Source: Flavobacteriales bacterium UBA7666
GTDB taxonomy: Bacteria > Bacteroidota > Bacteroidia > Flavobacteriales_D > Crocinitomicaceae
DNA length: 64,000 nucleotides
Reading direction: 5' to 3'
Assembly (NCBI GenBank): GCA_002483265.1
Contig: DLHO01000005.1
Span: 111,262-175,261 of the forward strand
Of this stretch, positions 25,257-34,457 are shown piece by piece; position 1 is the stretch's first letter, and every line of letters starts with the position of its first letter. The notes beneath the pieces are model-generated. The model was not told the origin of the DNA and did not search any database. It was given only the letters and a program-made list of their open reading frames with translations. The translations under genes and the position numbers were made by a program.

Positions 25257-26794
25257 AGCTGCTACTAAATATCTTTTTTTCATTCATTCTGTTTTCCAAA
25301 CTATTTGGACAGCAATACCGCGTTTTACCCATTGAATCCTATTTCAAAGATGTCTCTTTTTTTACCGATTCCTCTTTTGCACCCGTTTTCCCTGTAACTG
25401 ACAATCAAGTGAATTACTACGGTGCATCCAAGGAACAAAAGGTTCGTTATTCAAACGTTGGCTATTACATTTACCAACGCGAACTTATTCAGCTTGTTAA
25501 AAATAATGGTGCTATTTGGGTAAGCCCGATTTTAGATATCCAAATGGGCGCAGAACGTGGAGATACCAGCATGCGTCAATACTTAAATGTTCGCGGACTT
25601 CGAATTGAAGGAAGTATGAAAAACAAAGTCTTTTTCTCAGGCTCCTTCTATGAAAATCAAGCCATTTTACCTTATTATGCTCAGCAATACGTAACAAATC
25701 GAGGCGAGTTTTATCCAAACAGCGCAGATTCGAGTTATAACCAATTGAATGCAGTAATTCCGGGAAGTGCCCGTACAAAACCCTTTAAAACGAATGGATT
25801 TGATTATGCTTATGCAACCGGAATGGTTCAATGGCAAGTATTGAAAAGTCTATCTGTTTCCGTGGGAAATAATCCGATTTTTGTTGGAAGCGGCTATCGC
25901 TCCGTTCTCTATTCTGATAATTCACTTCCAACCATGAATTTTCGCATGAATTATTCATTGGGCAAAAAATGGAATTTTCAACTGATCCGAATGCAGGGAT
26001 TGAACATGCTTCGTGTTCCCTATTCCAGCAATGGTGAAGCGTTATATGAACGAAAAGGATTGAGTATCGGATCTATTTACTACCAGCCAACCGAACATCT
26101 TAGAATCGGACTGATTGAAGGCGGAACCTGGACCCGGGGAGATTCTATCCAAAAGCAAGCAGTTGAGGGTGGATTCTACATTCCAATTCCAGGGGCAGCA
26201 ACTATCCAGGAGGGGATCAATGGTAAAAGTTACGCGTATTTGGGCTTAGATGTGAATTGGAGAATCTGGAAAGTGCTTTTATATGGACAATATGGAAGAA
26301 ATCCATTCTCTAAATCCAGTGACGTGGGTCAGATTGGAGTTCGTTACTGGCCTTTCAAATCACCCAATTATTTGATTCATTTAGAATACAATCACACGTC
26401 TGCTAACGCTTATCAATCTTCGAATCCACGACTCAATTACAGCAATTTCAATCTTCCGATCGGGCATCCGATGGGCGCTGGAGTGGATGAAGTGGTTATC
26501 AGACTGCGAGCGGAATGGAATCATTTATTTATTAGTTCTTCTACCAATTACTACCTCAATCAATCAACTAATTCCCGCCAATTACTGCCGGTTTACGAAT
26601 CGAATTCAGCAATGAATCAATCCGTTTTTTATGAAAATCTGGAACTCGGATACAGTTTCAATCACGGATATGGATTAGAGATTTTTGGATCAGCTAAACT
26701 GCGCCTGGTAAACAATCCCATTCAAAACGGACAATCTTATTGGATCAACCTAGGAATTCGAACCGCACTTAACAATCATTATTTCGACTTCTGA
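25253..26794 (+). CDS. Outer-membrane beta-barrel protein, RemB/Wzi-like
   Basis: 513 residues with a signal peptide (1-19, SKLFGQ) and alternating amphipathic strands throughout, as in a large beta-barrel. The block GSGYRSVLYSDNSLPTMNFR (about 218-237) and the early VRGLRIEG resemble the Wzi/RemB family of polysaccharide-binding barrels; RemB takes part in gliding in Flavobacterium. The resemblance is from memory of motif patterns and is moderate. It is translationally coupled to cysQ and to the similar gene that follows. Confidence 0.7.
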   Translation: MKLLLNIFFSFILFSKLFGQQYRVLPIESYFKDVSFFTDSSFAPVFPVTDNQVNYYGASKEQKVRYSNVGYYIYQRELIQLVKNNGAIWVSPILDIQMGAERGDTSMRQYLNVRGLRIEGSMKNKVFFSGSFYENQAILPYYAQQYVTNRGEFYPNSADSSYNQLNAVIPGSARTKPFKTNGFDYAYATGMVQWQVLKSLSVSVGNNPIFVGSGYRSVLYSDNSLPTMNFRMNYSLGKKWNFQLIRMQGLNMLRVPYSSNGEALYERKGLSIGSIYYQPTEHLRIGLIEGGTWTRGDSIQKQAVEGGFYIPIPGAATIQEGINGKSYAYLGLDVNWRIWKVLLYGQYGRNPFSKSSDVGQIGVRYWPFKSPNYLIHLEYNHTSANAYQSSNPRLNYSNFNLPIGHPMGAGVDEVVIRLRAEWNHLFISSSTNYYLNQSTNSRQLLPVYESNSAMNQSVFYENLELGYSFNHGYGLEIFGSAKLRLVNNPIQNGQSYWINLGIRTALNNHYFDF

Positions 26795-28287
26795 TGCGGG
26801 TATCCATTCTCATAGCAGCTATCTTTTTTGCTTTTCTGAGCTACTCACAGGGAAGTATTGATCGCATTCGTCATTTGAATCTAAAACCGGATGTCTCATC
26901 TTCCCAAACGATCCATCATTCGGTTCAACCGTTGATTCGATACACATCAGAGAAACCAACGCCATCTTATAAAACAGACACCCTCATTTTTGATGGAGAC
27001 ACGAGTATTTTCAATGCGCGTTTCAGTCCAAAAGGTTTGCATCGCAGTTTTGCAATTCTTCCGGCAACAGACAGTTATTTTCAGTACGATACTGCTGTTA
27101 GTTATCGGGCAGCGATCGGATTTAACTTTGAAAAGACCTGGGGGAAATGGTACAATCGCACCTTGTTAACTTCCGGCTGGAGTTTAAGAGAAGATTATAC
27201 ACAAACCCATGTGGCATTTTCTCCATTACAAGATCGGAATTCATTTTGGTTCACAGATATTCGAACACGCTTGGGTTATACCCCCAATGAAATGCTTCAT
27301 ATCAGTGCCGGAATTGACAACCAGTTTTTTGGTGAAGGATACCGTTCATTGATTCAGGGAGATCAGGTAGCTCCAAATCCCTTTGTCCAGTTCCGGGTAA
27401 ATTTTTGGAACCTCGAATACGGATTACTTTACCAATTTTTGCATGATAATAATTACGCTAATAAAACACGCGACTGGAAATACAATACCACGCATTATTT
27501 GAGCATGAACATTGGTTCGAACTTCAATATCATGTTATTGGAATCTGTGATTTTCCAGTCTAAAGACAGCACTTATAAAAGAGGTTACGAAGTTGAATAC
27601 TTGAATCCGTTTGTGTTCTTTCGCCCGCAGGAATACAGTTTGGGTTCTACAGACAACGTATTGCTTGCCTTGCAATCATCTTATTACTTCTCCCATAAAA
27701 AACATTGTGTATACTTTCAATTGCCTTTGGATGAATTTGTTTTGAAAGAAATCAGAAGACGTTCTAAATGGTGGGCAAATAAATATGGTTTGCAATTGGG
27801 AATAAAGGGACAATTCAAGAAGTGGTCGTATCAATTGGAAGGAAATCTTGTCCGGCCATATACCTTCTCTCACATTTCCTCTGGTCAAAACAACGGTTCT
27901 CTTGGTCTACCGCTTGGCCATTATTTGGGAAGTAATTTTGCCGAACTCATTGCAACGGCTCAAATTCCATTCAAGAACTTTCAGTTATCGCTTTTCTCCT
28001 CTTTCTATCTGAAAGGATATGACGATTCTGCAATCAGCTATGGTGGTGACATTTACAAAAGCTATACTTCTCATCCGAAGGAATTTGGAAACACCATTGG
28101 TCAGGGAATTACCCAACGTGCTGTTTCACTTCAGGTCAATGCTTCTACTACATTAAATAAACTGCAATTGGAACTCTATCTTCAAGCCGGAATGCAATAC
28201 AGTTGGGGTGAAATAGGAACGAGTACTACTCCGCTTATTTGCTTGGGGGTGCGGAGTAATCTATTCAACGAACGAAAAATTCGCTAA
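26794..28287 (+). CDS. Outer-membrane beta-barrel protein, paralogue of the preceding one
   Basis: 497 residues, signal peptide (1-18, AFLSYSQG) and strand-rich barrel pattern. It shares with its neighbour a motif GEGYRSLIQGDQVAPNPFVQ in the same relative place, so the two probably arose by duplication and may act as a pair. Its ATG overlaps the previous stop by one base (TGATG). A terminator-like hairpin follows. Confidence 0.7.
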   Translation: MRVSILIAAIFFAFLSYSQGSIDRIRHLNLKPDVSSSQTIHHSVQPLIRYTSEKPTPSYKTDTLIFDGDTSIFNARFSPKGLHRSFAILPATDSYFQYDTAVSYRAAIGFNFEKTWGKWYNRTLLTSGWSLREDYTQTHVAFSPLQDRNSFWFTDIRTRLGYTPNEMLHISAGIDNQFFGEGYRSLIQGDQVAPNPFVQFRVNFWNLEYGLLYQFLHDNNYANKTRDWKYNTTHYLSMNIGSNFNIMLLESVIFQSKDSTYKRGYEVEYLNPFVFFRPQEYSLGSTDNVLLALQSSYYFSHKKHCVYFQLPLDEFVLKEIRRRSKWWANKYGLQLGIKGQFKKWSYQLEGNLVRPYTFSHISSGQNNGSLGLPLGHYLGSNFAELIATAQIPFKNFQLSLFSSFYLKGYDDSAISYGGDIYKSYTSHPKEFGNTIGQGITQRAVSLQVNASTTLNKLQLELYLQAGMQYSWGEIGTSTTPLICLGVRSNLFNERKIR

Positions 28288-28291
28288 TAAA

Positions 28292-28334
28292 AAAGGGATA
28301 CTTCAATCAGCCGCGGCTAACTCAGTACCCCTTT
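28292..28334 (+). terminator. Terminator of the cysQ-barrel operon
   Basis: AAAGGG (28292-28297) and TAC pair with GTA and CCCTTT (28329-28334), with an inner AGCCGCGGCT palindrome. The T run after the stem is broken (TCTCTTTG). Confidence 0.6.
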
Positions 28335-28372
28335 CTCTTTGTTAATTTATTTATTGTTCACCTCACTAACGC

Positions 28373-29152
28373 TTAGATCTGAATTGAGCCCAGACTTTTT
28401 ATCTGACCCTTCACAATCGTTATGTTTTGGATGCTCTTTTGGGATGCTAACACTTCACCTTGTCCTTTTGCCTCAATTTTCAAAAGATACGTTCCATCCG
28501 GAACTCCTTTAATCATAAAATATCCATTCACATTGGTATAAGTACTTGCGCTGTGAGAAGCGTTACTTAAACTAATTGCTGCTTTTTCCGTACCGATTAT
28601 ATTTCCTTGAACACCAGTAGTTGGATCAACAATTTCTGAGATCACCGGATTGAGTATATAACCTCCTCCTGATTGTGAAATGGACGATCCCACATTGAAG
28701 TCCAGCAAAATACTAGAAGTTATTCCACCACTTATCTGGCAATGAATCGGTACTTCAATTTGACCGGCAAAACTGGATCCAAAGGATAGATTCACCGTAT
28801 TTGAACCATTGGATCCATTAAATGTTAAGCTGTTTTCACCACTAAAAGTCAATTTTAATTTGGTGTATGTTCCGGGTTGAACAGTCGTAGCACTTGCAAT
28901 AGTTACTTCTGCTCCATTAGTCAGATCCAGAATATTGATCTCTTTAGAGGTTTCATTGATCGTAACCCATCCTGAATTTTCCAAATAAGCTTCAATTTTC
29001 AGGATTTCAACATTCAACGCCACAAAGTCGCCAGGCGAATCGGTCATTCTTACTTCCATTTGTCCTTGAGAGACTTTGTTATCTTTTTTACATGATTGAA
29101 TAGTGAACCCCGCACAAACAACCAACAACGTAAATACCAGTATCCTTTTCAT
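28373..29152 (-). CDS. DUF4382 lipoprotein with carboxypeptidase-regulatory-like domain
   Basis: 259 residues. Lipoprotein signal ending in TIQSC (Cys20), DUF4382 domain from about 31 to 170 with the signature MEVRMTDSPGDFVALNVEI, then a carboxypeptidase-regulatory-like beta-sandwich (about 175-255; GVQGNIIGTEK, GYFMIKGVPDGTYLLKIEA). Both are envelope-associated, non-catalytic modules found in Bacteroidota surface lipoproteins. Monocistronic. No clear -7 box in the 200 bp upstream. Confidence 0.88.
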   Translation of the reverse strand: MKRILVFTLLVVCAGFTIQSCKKDNKVSQGQMEVRMTDSPGDFVALNVEILKIEAYLENSGWVTINETSKEINILDLTNGAEVTIASATTVQPGTYTKLKLTFSGENSLTFNGSNGSNTVNLSFGSSFAGQIEVPIHCQISGGITSSILLDFNVGSSISQSGGGYILNPVISEIVDPTTGVQGNIIGTEKAAISLSNASHSASTYTNVNGYFMIKGVPDGTYLLKIEAKGQGEVLASQKSIQNITIVKGQIKSLGSIQI

Positions 29153-29347
29153 AATTGTGTTTTAATCCGGAAACGGGTAAACGAAGTTTGTGCCAAAGGA
29201 GCTGGTGCAAACCTGAAACAACCGCGGTTCATCCGTAAATACAAGGGTTTTCGAAAAAAAACAAAATTGTGCTGAAGTAATAAGTAGTGTATTAAGTGCT
29301 TCAATTTGAAAAGGTGGTTTTCAAATTGAAAAATCAACTTTTAGGGC

Positions 29348-29440
29348 AAAAAAAGAGGGAGGCTTACCACTTCCTCCCTCAAACTAACACACCTATGACC
29401 CGATTTTTGAGTATCCAAGATAGGATCTCATAACCTGATA
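29348..29440 (-). ncRNA. Candidate small RNA or leader, about 90 nt
   Basis: In the 29153-29651 gap, the minus strand has a perfect -7 box TACCTTTG (29453-29446), then about 60 nt, then a strong terminator stem GAGGGAGG/CCTCCCTC (29373-29380 with 29355-29362) and seven T. That is a complete small transcription unit. It encodes at most a 12-codon frame (MRSYLGYSKIGS). It could be a stand-alone RNA of a Bacteroidota class such as Flavo-1 (not verified) or an attenuated leader of the DUF4382 gene 200 bp downstream. Confidence 0.45.
29355..29380 (-). terminator. Terminator in the gap upstream of the DUF4382 gene
   Basis: Perfect 8-bp stem, 10-base loop, and TTTTTTT on the minus strand. No protein-coding gene lies directly upstream of it on that strand. 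Confidence 0.8.
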
Positions 29441-29445
29441 CATAA

Positions 29446-29453
29446 CAAAGGTA
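29446..29453 (-). promoter_or_regulatory. -7 box of the candidate small RNA
   Basis: TACCTTTG on the minus strand is an exact consensus match. TTTG lies 15 bp further upstream (29472-29469), a shorter spacer than usual. Confidence 0.45.
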
Positions 29454-29593
29454 TCTTTAAAGTTAAATCAAACACGCGGAAATTAATAAGAGGTAAGAAC
29501 GAAGTAACATTTGGTTCATTTTAAAGAATACTTGAAATAATCATTATCTAAAATCAATCTAATTTAACCCGTATTTGAAATTTTGAATTCGAG

Positions 29594-29628
29594 TTGAGTA
29601 CAACTTCACGACTTGATGCTTACATTTG
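29594..29628 (+). promoter_or_regulatory. Promoter of the cytochrome-oxidase assembly operon
   Basis: TTG (29594-29596) and TACATTTG (29621-29628) with a 24-bp spacer. Because the -7 box lies inside the longer open frame that begins at 29613, translation must start later, at ATG 29652. Confidence 0.6.
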
Positions 29629-29651
29629 CACAATCTTTAAAAAGAGTAATT

Positions 29652-30551
29652 ATGGGTATCGGCAAAAAAGTGAAGATGTACATGAGTTTCACGAAATTCA
29701 GACTCTCAGCCCTTGTTATTCTTTCTGCACTTTCCGGATATTTGTTTGTTGGAGGTAATGACTGGTTGGAAATGATCTACTTAATGCTCGGTGGTTTATT
29801 GGTAACTGCTGCTTCAAACGGATCCAATCAAATTTGGGAACGTGAGTTAGACGTACTCATGAACAGAACCGGAAAAAGACCGCTTCCAATGGGTGAAATG
29901 TCTGTAAATGAAGGGGTTATTGTGGTAGCTGTTTGTTTACTTCCCGGTTTGTGGATGCTTTACCAATTGAACCTGAGTTCCATGTTGCTTGGTTTAGCTG
30001 CATTTGTATCTTACGCTTTTATTTATACTCCAATGAAGCGCATTTCCACATGGGCTGTTTTTGTTGGGGCATTTCCAGGAGCCCTACCTCCGATGATCGG
30101 GGCTGTTGCCGGATCTGACAGTTTTGGTTTGGTAGCAGGAGTTCTATTTTTCGTGCAATTTGTATGGCAATTTCCACATTTCTGGGCAATTGCATGGGTT
30201 TCTTACGACGATTACCAACAAGCAGGATTTTCCCTTTTACCTTCCAAACAAGGAAGAACCAAAGGATCTGCTTTCCAGATCATGATTTACTCACTGGCAT
30301 TGATTCCATTTTCATTACTTCCTTGGCTAATGGGGTGGACAAGCGATATTACTTTAATTATTGCGGGAATTTTTTCGATCTTATTCTTCCTTCAATCCTA
30401 CAAACTTTTCTTAAGTCTTACTATTGCTGATGCTAGAAAACTGATGTTTGCATCTTTTATCTGGTTACCGGTTGTTCAATTTTTATACGTGTTCGACAGA
30501 AATCTTCCTGAAATCATGGAGGCTTTATGGAAACACGGTACACTTTTTTAA
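29652..30551 (+). CDS. ctaB: Protoheme IX farnesyltransferase (heme O synthase)
   Basis: 299 residues from ATG 29652 (MGIGKKVKMYM). Polytopic UbiA-type prenyltransferase that converts heme B to heme O for haem-copper oxidases. The prenyl-diphosphate motif is in NGSNQIWERELDVLMNRTGK (about 56-75; compare NxxxDxxxDxxxxRT), and YTPMKR is the second loop. About eight membrane helices. First gene of a seven-gene plus-strand operon for cytochrome oxidase assembly; the promoter rules out the upstream in-frame ATGs. Confidence 0.95.
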   Translation: MGIGKKVKMYMSFTKFRLSALVILSALSGYLFVGGNDWLEMIYLMLGGLLVTAASNGSNQIWERELDVLMNRTGKRPLPMGEMSVNEGVIVVAVCLLPGLWMLYQLNLSSMLLGLAAFVSYAFIYTPMKRISTWAVFVGAFPGALPPMIGAVAGSDSFGLVAGVLFFVQFVWQFPHFWAIAWVSYDDYQQAGFSLLPSKQGRTKGSAFQIMIYSLALIPFSLLPWLMGWTSDITLIIAGIFSILFFLQSYKLFLSLTIADARKLMFASFIWLPVVQFLYVFDRNLPEIMEALWKHGTLF

Positions 30552-30557
30552 AAACAT

Positions 30558-31613
30558 ATGTCTCAAGTCGATTACCATAAAGAATTAACTCCTGAGGTTC
30601 GGGAGAAAATGAAAAAAAACCTCATTTATGTAGGGATTTTCGGGATTATGATGTTGTTTGCCGGTTTATCTTCCGGTTACATTGTAAGTGCAGGAGATAC
30701 ATTTTGGGTAAAGTATAACTTTCCGCCTGCATTCTACATTTCAACAGCATTGATTATTCTAAGCAGTATTATCCTCTTTGTAGGTATTAAAATTGCTCAA
30801 AAGGGAAATGCTGCAATCCTTAAAACAATTGTTCCCTTAACGCTTATTCTTGGGATTGGTTTTGCTTATTTTCAGTTTAAAGGATACAAAGAATTGTATC
30901 AAAACGGCGCTTTCTTATCTTCAAGAATAACTGTTTCCGAAGGACGTTACGGATCATACTATGAACTTCAGGTAGATGGAAAGTACATGGAAGTAGACGG
31001 TAATGACTATTTAATTGGAGGAAAAATTATTTCTGAGGAACAGAAAAAGAAAATCAGTGCGTTTGCGAAACAATTTGAACGCATTACCAAAGAAAAAAAT
31101 CCAAAGATTGCCGATTTGAACAAATACACGCTTTTATACAAGCATCAGGCAGTTAGTTTAAAAGATGGAAAATTCTTTGTACAAGATACGGTTGAATTAC
31201 AACACGTTGATTTAATTCGACTGGAAGAATTCTCATGGCATATTCGCGATGGTCGGGGTGACTTTTTCCACGCAGGAAAATACGGAAAAGACTTTCGGAT
31301 TTATTACAAAAAACAAGAGTTAGATTATAAAGACAGAACGCTTTATTTCAAGGGAGTTCCTTTAAGCGCACCACTTCAGCTGAAAATGGATTCATCTTCC
31401 GATACCGCGACTTCTTATCTTTATATCTTGACTTTTTTACACTTATTACATATTTTGGTTACACTGATTTTTGTATTAAGAGCCTCAATTCGTTCATTCT
31501 CAGGTAAATTAGCAGCTGATAATTTCCTTCCTGTACGCACCCTTGCTATTTTCTGGCATTTTTTAGGCGTATTATGGATCTATTTGTTGCTTTTTTTGCT
31601 TTTTATTCATTAA
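30558..31613 (+). CDS. Cytochrome c oxidase subunit III-like protein with large insert
   Basis: 351 residues. Three N-terminal membrane helices (about 22-44, 57-77, 88-105) contain the subunit III pattern MMLFAGLSSGYIV. The last two (about 282-308, 325-350) contain FLHLLHILVTLIF and IFWHFLGVLWIYLLL, the equivalents of the HVxxG and WHFxDxxW helices. Between them is a soluble, charged insert of about 170 residues (110-275), absent from ordinary ~200-residue bacterial subunit III. It lies 6 bp after ctaB and 21 bp before a second subunit III gene. Confidence 0.85.
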   Translation: MSQVDYHKELTPEVREKMKKNLIYVGIFGIMMLFAGLSSGYIVSAGDTFWVKYNFPPAFYISTALIILSSIILFVGIKIAQKGNAAILKTIVPLTLILGIGFAYFQFKGYKELYQNGAFLSSRITVSEGRYGSYYELQVDGKYMEVDGNDYLIGGKIISEEQKKKISAFAKQFERITKEKNPKIADLNKYTLLYKHQAVSLKDGKFFVQDTVELQHVDLIRLEEFSWHIRDGRGDFFHAGKYGKDFRIYYKKQELDYKDRTLYFKGVPLSAPLQLKMDSSSDTATSYLYILTFLHLLHILVTLIFVLRASIRSFSGKLAADNFLPVRTLAIFWHFLGVLWIYLLLFLLFIH

Positions 31614-31634
31614 ACTTGCACAAAAAATTATAAA

Positions 31635-32687
31635 ATGGCTGGACACGCTACAACACATGTCGACGCAGCAACCGCTTGGAGCGGGAAGGTTTCTCCGTTT
31701 AACGTAAGTTACGGAAAACTAATGATGTGGTTTTTCTTGGTATCGGATGCATTGACATTCGGTGGATTGTTAGTTGCTTATGGTTATACACGCCACACAA
31801 CACAAGCGGCATGGCCAATTGGTGAAGAGACTTTTGACTCCTTACCCTTCTTAGGTCATGGTTATCCGTTGATGTATGTTGCATTGATGACCTTTATCTT
31901 GATCGTATCATCTGTTACGATGGTATTGGCTGTTGAAGCTGGTCACCGAATGGATAAAAAAGGTGTAATGAAGTGGATGGTCGCTACGATCATCGGTGGT
32001 TTCTTCTTCTTGGGTTCTCAAGCTTGGGAGTGGTCTCACTTTATTCACGGTTCTCACTTCGGAAGTGTTGAAATTTTGTCTGGTGAACACACTGGATCTC
32101 GTGCCATTGTAAAGGGTCATTTTGGAGATTTAGAAAGCTTTACTGTTGTTCAGGCAGGAAAACACCATAAAGTTGGAGATGTAATTAAAGAAACTCCGGA
32201 TGAGTTGTTCCACCATTTCCGCACTGCGGTTATGAATGGACAAGTGAAAGATGGAAAAATCACCCTTCACGATGGTTCTGTTGCTACTTGGAAAAAGCAC
32301 AACGATGAGCATATGGAGTTGATCGTCAAAACAGATGGAAATGAGCACTCTTTAGCTAAAGTGACTAAGATTCATGGAAAAGATGCTGAAGTGAAATATT
32401 GGGAATCTGTTAATTCAGGGAAAAAAGGAGCTATCATTTACGGTGCTGATTTACAAAGCAACGAATACGGTCCTTCTCAATACGGACAATTCTTCTTCTT
32501 CATTACAGGATTCCACGGATTCCACGTATTTTCAGGGGTAATGATTAATATCCTAATCTTCTTAGGAGTTTCTCGCGGAACTTATCACAAGCGTGGGCAC
32601 TACGAAATGGTTGAGAAAACAGGATTGTACTGGCACTTTGTCGATTTAGTGTGGGTGTTCGTATTTACATTCTTCTACTTAGTTTAA
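31635..32687 (+). CDS. Cytochrome c oxidase subunit III with large insert
   Basis: 350 residues. Helices at about 27-47, 75-98, 110-132 (GSQAWEWSHFIHGSHF), 283-307 (FFITGFHGFHVFSGVMINI) and 325-350 (YWHFVDLVWVFVFTFFYLV) give a clear subunit III. Residues about 135-280 form a soluble His/Lys-rich insert in the loop before the GFHGFHV helix. The fit to canonical motifs is better than in the upstream paralogue, so this is likely the structural subunit III and the other a partner or divergent copy. Confidence 0.9.
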   Translation: MAGHATTHVDAATAWSGKVSPFNVSYGKLMMWFFLVSDALTFGGLLVAYGYTRHTTQAAWPIGEETFDSLPFLGHGYPLMYVALMTFILIVSSVTMVLAVEAGHRMDKKGVMKWMVATIIGGFFFLGSQAWEWSHFIHGSHFGSVEILSGEHTGSRAIVKGHFGDLESFTVVQAGKHHKVGDVIKETPDELFHHFRTAVMNGQVKDGKITLHDGSVATWKKHNDEHMELIVKTDGNEHSLAKVTKIHGKDAEVKYWESVNSGKKGAIIYGADLQSNEYGPSQYGQFFFFITGFHGFHVFSGVMINILIFLGVSRGTYHKRGHYEMVEKTGLYWHFVDLVWVFVFTFFYLV

Positions 32688-32707
32688 TTTTTTGAAAGAT
32701 ATAGATC

Positions 32708-33076
32708 ATGGAAAGAGACGATATTATTGAATATTCATTAGATGCTCACCATAGCGAAGAAGCTGGTAAAAAGATTCGTCGCAAGATTTGGTTAGTAACA
32801 GCGATCCTTACTGTAATTACAGCATTTGAAGTTGCTGTAGGTGCAATGGTTCACCAGGACAACCCAATGTGGTGGATGGTTAAAATCTTATTCATTGCTT
32901 TGACCTTGTTGAAAGCTGGTTACATCGTATTAGTGTTTATGCACTTAGGCGATGAAAGAAAAGTATTGAAGTATTGCATTTTAGTGCCTTATTTTATTTT
33001 TGTTATTTATCTGATTTTCATTGCGCTGACTGAGGCTAATGCAGTCCACTCAGCTTGGGAAACATACGGAGGATAG
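32708..33076 (+). CDS. Cytochrome c oxidase subunit IV
   Basis: 122 residues with three membrane helices (about 28-50, 55-78, 88-108). This is the small COX4_pro-type subunit common in Bacteroidota and Proteobacteria (LLKAGYIVLVFMHLGDER is the core motif). It stabilises the oxidase at the CuB site in other bacteria. The order subunit III, subunit IV matches other Bacteroidota operons. Confidence 0.88.
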   Translation: MERDDIIEYSLDAHHSEEAGKKIRRKIWLVTAILTVITAFEVAVGAMVHQDNPMWWMVKILFIALTLLKAGYIVLVFMHLGDERKVLKYCILVPYFIFVIYLIFIALTEANAVHSAWETYGG

Positions 33077-33099
33077 TTCATTTAAACGATTTATAGCCA

Positions 33100-33792
33100 A
33101 TGGCTAAGTCAAATTCTAAGGCCGGTTCGTTAAAATCAGTGTTCGCACTACTGCTTTTATTCGGACCGGCTCTTATTTTAATATTCATTTCCACTCGGGG
33201 CTGCGAACACAAATTCAAAGAGCTGGATGATTACGGGGCAATCCCCCAATTCTCTTTTACAGATGCGAAAGGGAAAGTTTATACCAATAATTCCTTCAAG
33301 AACCAGATTGTCCTTTATACGACCATCCAACCTTCTTGTCCGGACTCCTGTGGTATTACTATCTGGCATTTAGACCAATTGATTTATCAAAGACTTCGTG
33401 AAAACAAGAAACGCTTGAATCATGTCAAATTGGTTTCTGTTTTAACAGATGGTGCCGGGAATCCCGACAAGCGAATCAAAGATGTACAATACATGTTGAA
33501 GGACCGTGTGGAAGGATTTGACCCTTCACTCTGGATCATTGTTTCCGGAGATGCTAAATCACTTTACAACATGAGGCACAATGGGCAAACCTTACTTCAG
33601 GAAGATAAAAAATACTTCGGTGGATTTGGTTTTCAGGAACTCATGCTGCTTTCCGACAAAAGCAATCATCTTAGAATGGTATTGCCCGGAAAAACAGAAG
33701 GTACTATTCGTACAATGCGCGATCACATGGCACTTTTAGAAAAAGAATACGATATCAAAGCATTCAAACAGAGGAAAGCGAAAGAAAAATGA
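33100..33792 (+). CDS. SCO-like thioredoxin-fold protein
   Basis: 230 residues: one membrane anchor (about 13-30, VFALLLLFGPALILIFIS), then a periplasmic thioredoxin fold with a CxxxC pair in SCPDSCG (about 84-90), as in SCO copper chaperones. The SCO histidine near the end is not obvious (GFQELMLLSDKSNHLRMVL is at the matching place). It may have lost copper delivery and act as a thiol partner of the true SCO encoded next (4-bp overlap). Confidence 0.75.
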   Translation: MAKSNSKAGSLKSVFALLLLFGPALILIFISTRGCEHKFKELDDYGAIPQFSFTDAKGKVYTNNSFKNQIVLYTTIQPSCPDSCGITIWHLDQLIYQRLRENKKRLNHVKLVSVLTDGAGNPDKRIKDVQYMLKDRVEGFDPSLWIIVSGDAKSLYNMRHNGQTLLQEDKKYFGGFGFQELMLLSDKSNHLRMVLPGKTEGTIRTMRDHMALLEKEYDIKAFKQRKAKEK

Positions 33793-34457
33793 AACAGATC
33801 ATACATGTCGCGCTGATTCTGATCCTGATTACCGCTTGTAAAACAGATCCGGATAAGAAACCAAAAGCACTTCCTTATTTTGGGAATTACGATATTGTTT
33901 TTTCTGAAACAGATGGTGTTCAATCGGTAGACACAATCTTTCCCAAAATTCCTGCTTTCTCTTACCTGAATCAGGATTCTGTTGTAATCACTTCGAAGTC
34001 AATGAAAGGCAAAGTTTGGATCGCCAATTTTTTCTTCACTAGTTGCCCAAGTATCTGCCCACCGATGATCTCTCAAATGAAACGTTTGAATATTCTAACC
34101 AAAGACTTGGCTTCAGAAGTTCAATTCATGTCGTTCAGTATCGACCCAAAGACTGATCAGCCATACGTGTTAAGATCTTACATCAAAAACAACGGGATTC
34201 AGAGTAAAAACTGGTATTTTTTCACGGGTGATGAAGCGAAAACTCATCGTTTGGGTGTGATGCATTTCATGGTTCATGCTGATAAAGATCCGATGGCAGC
34301 CGGCGGTTTTGCGCATAGTGACGGAATGGTTTTGGTTGATCGGGAAGGATACGTAAGAGGCATTTATCGCGGTACACAAACTCAGGAAGTAGATAAGTTG
34401 AATAAAGATTTACGCAAATTATTAGAAATTGAATATGGAATCAACTCAAAGTACTAA
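33789..34457 (+). CDS. SCO1/SenC copper chaperone for cytochrome oxidase
   Basis: 222 residues. Lipoprotein signal (LILITACK, Cys17), then the SCO thioredoxin fold with the copper-binding CxxxC in TSCPSICPPM (about 89-98) and the conserved histidine in GGFAHSDGMVLVDREG. It delivers copper to the CuA centre of subunit II at the outer face of the inner membrane. It overlaps the DUF420 gene by 23 bp if that gene starts at 34435. Confidence 0.93.
   Translation: MKQIIHVALILILITACKTDPDKKPKALPYFGNYDIVFSETDGVQSVDTIFPKIPAFSYLNQDSVVITSKSMKGKVWIANFFFTSCPSICPPMISQMKRLNILTKDLASEVQFMSFSIDPKTDQPYVLRSYIKNNGIQSKNWYFFTGDEAKTHRLGVMHFMVHADKDPMAAGGFAHSDGMVLVDREGYVRGIYRGTQTQEVDKLNKDLRKLLEIEYGINSKY

Noticed and set aside
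29149..29337. 62-codon open frame upstream of the DUF4382 gene
   Set aside because: No conserved feature, no terminator or promoter of its own, and overlaps the DUF4382 start; best explained as chance in a leader region.
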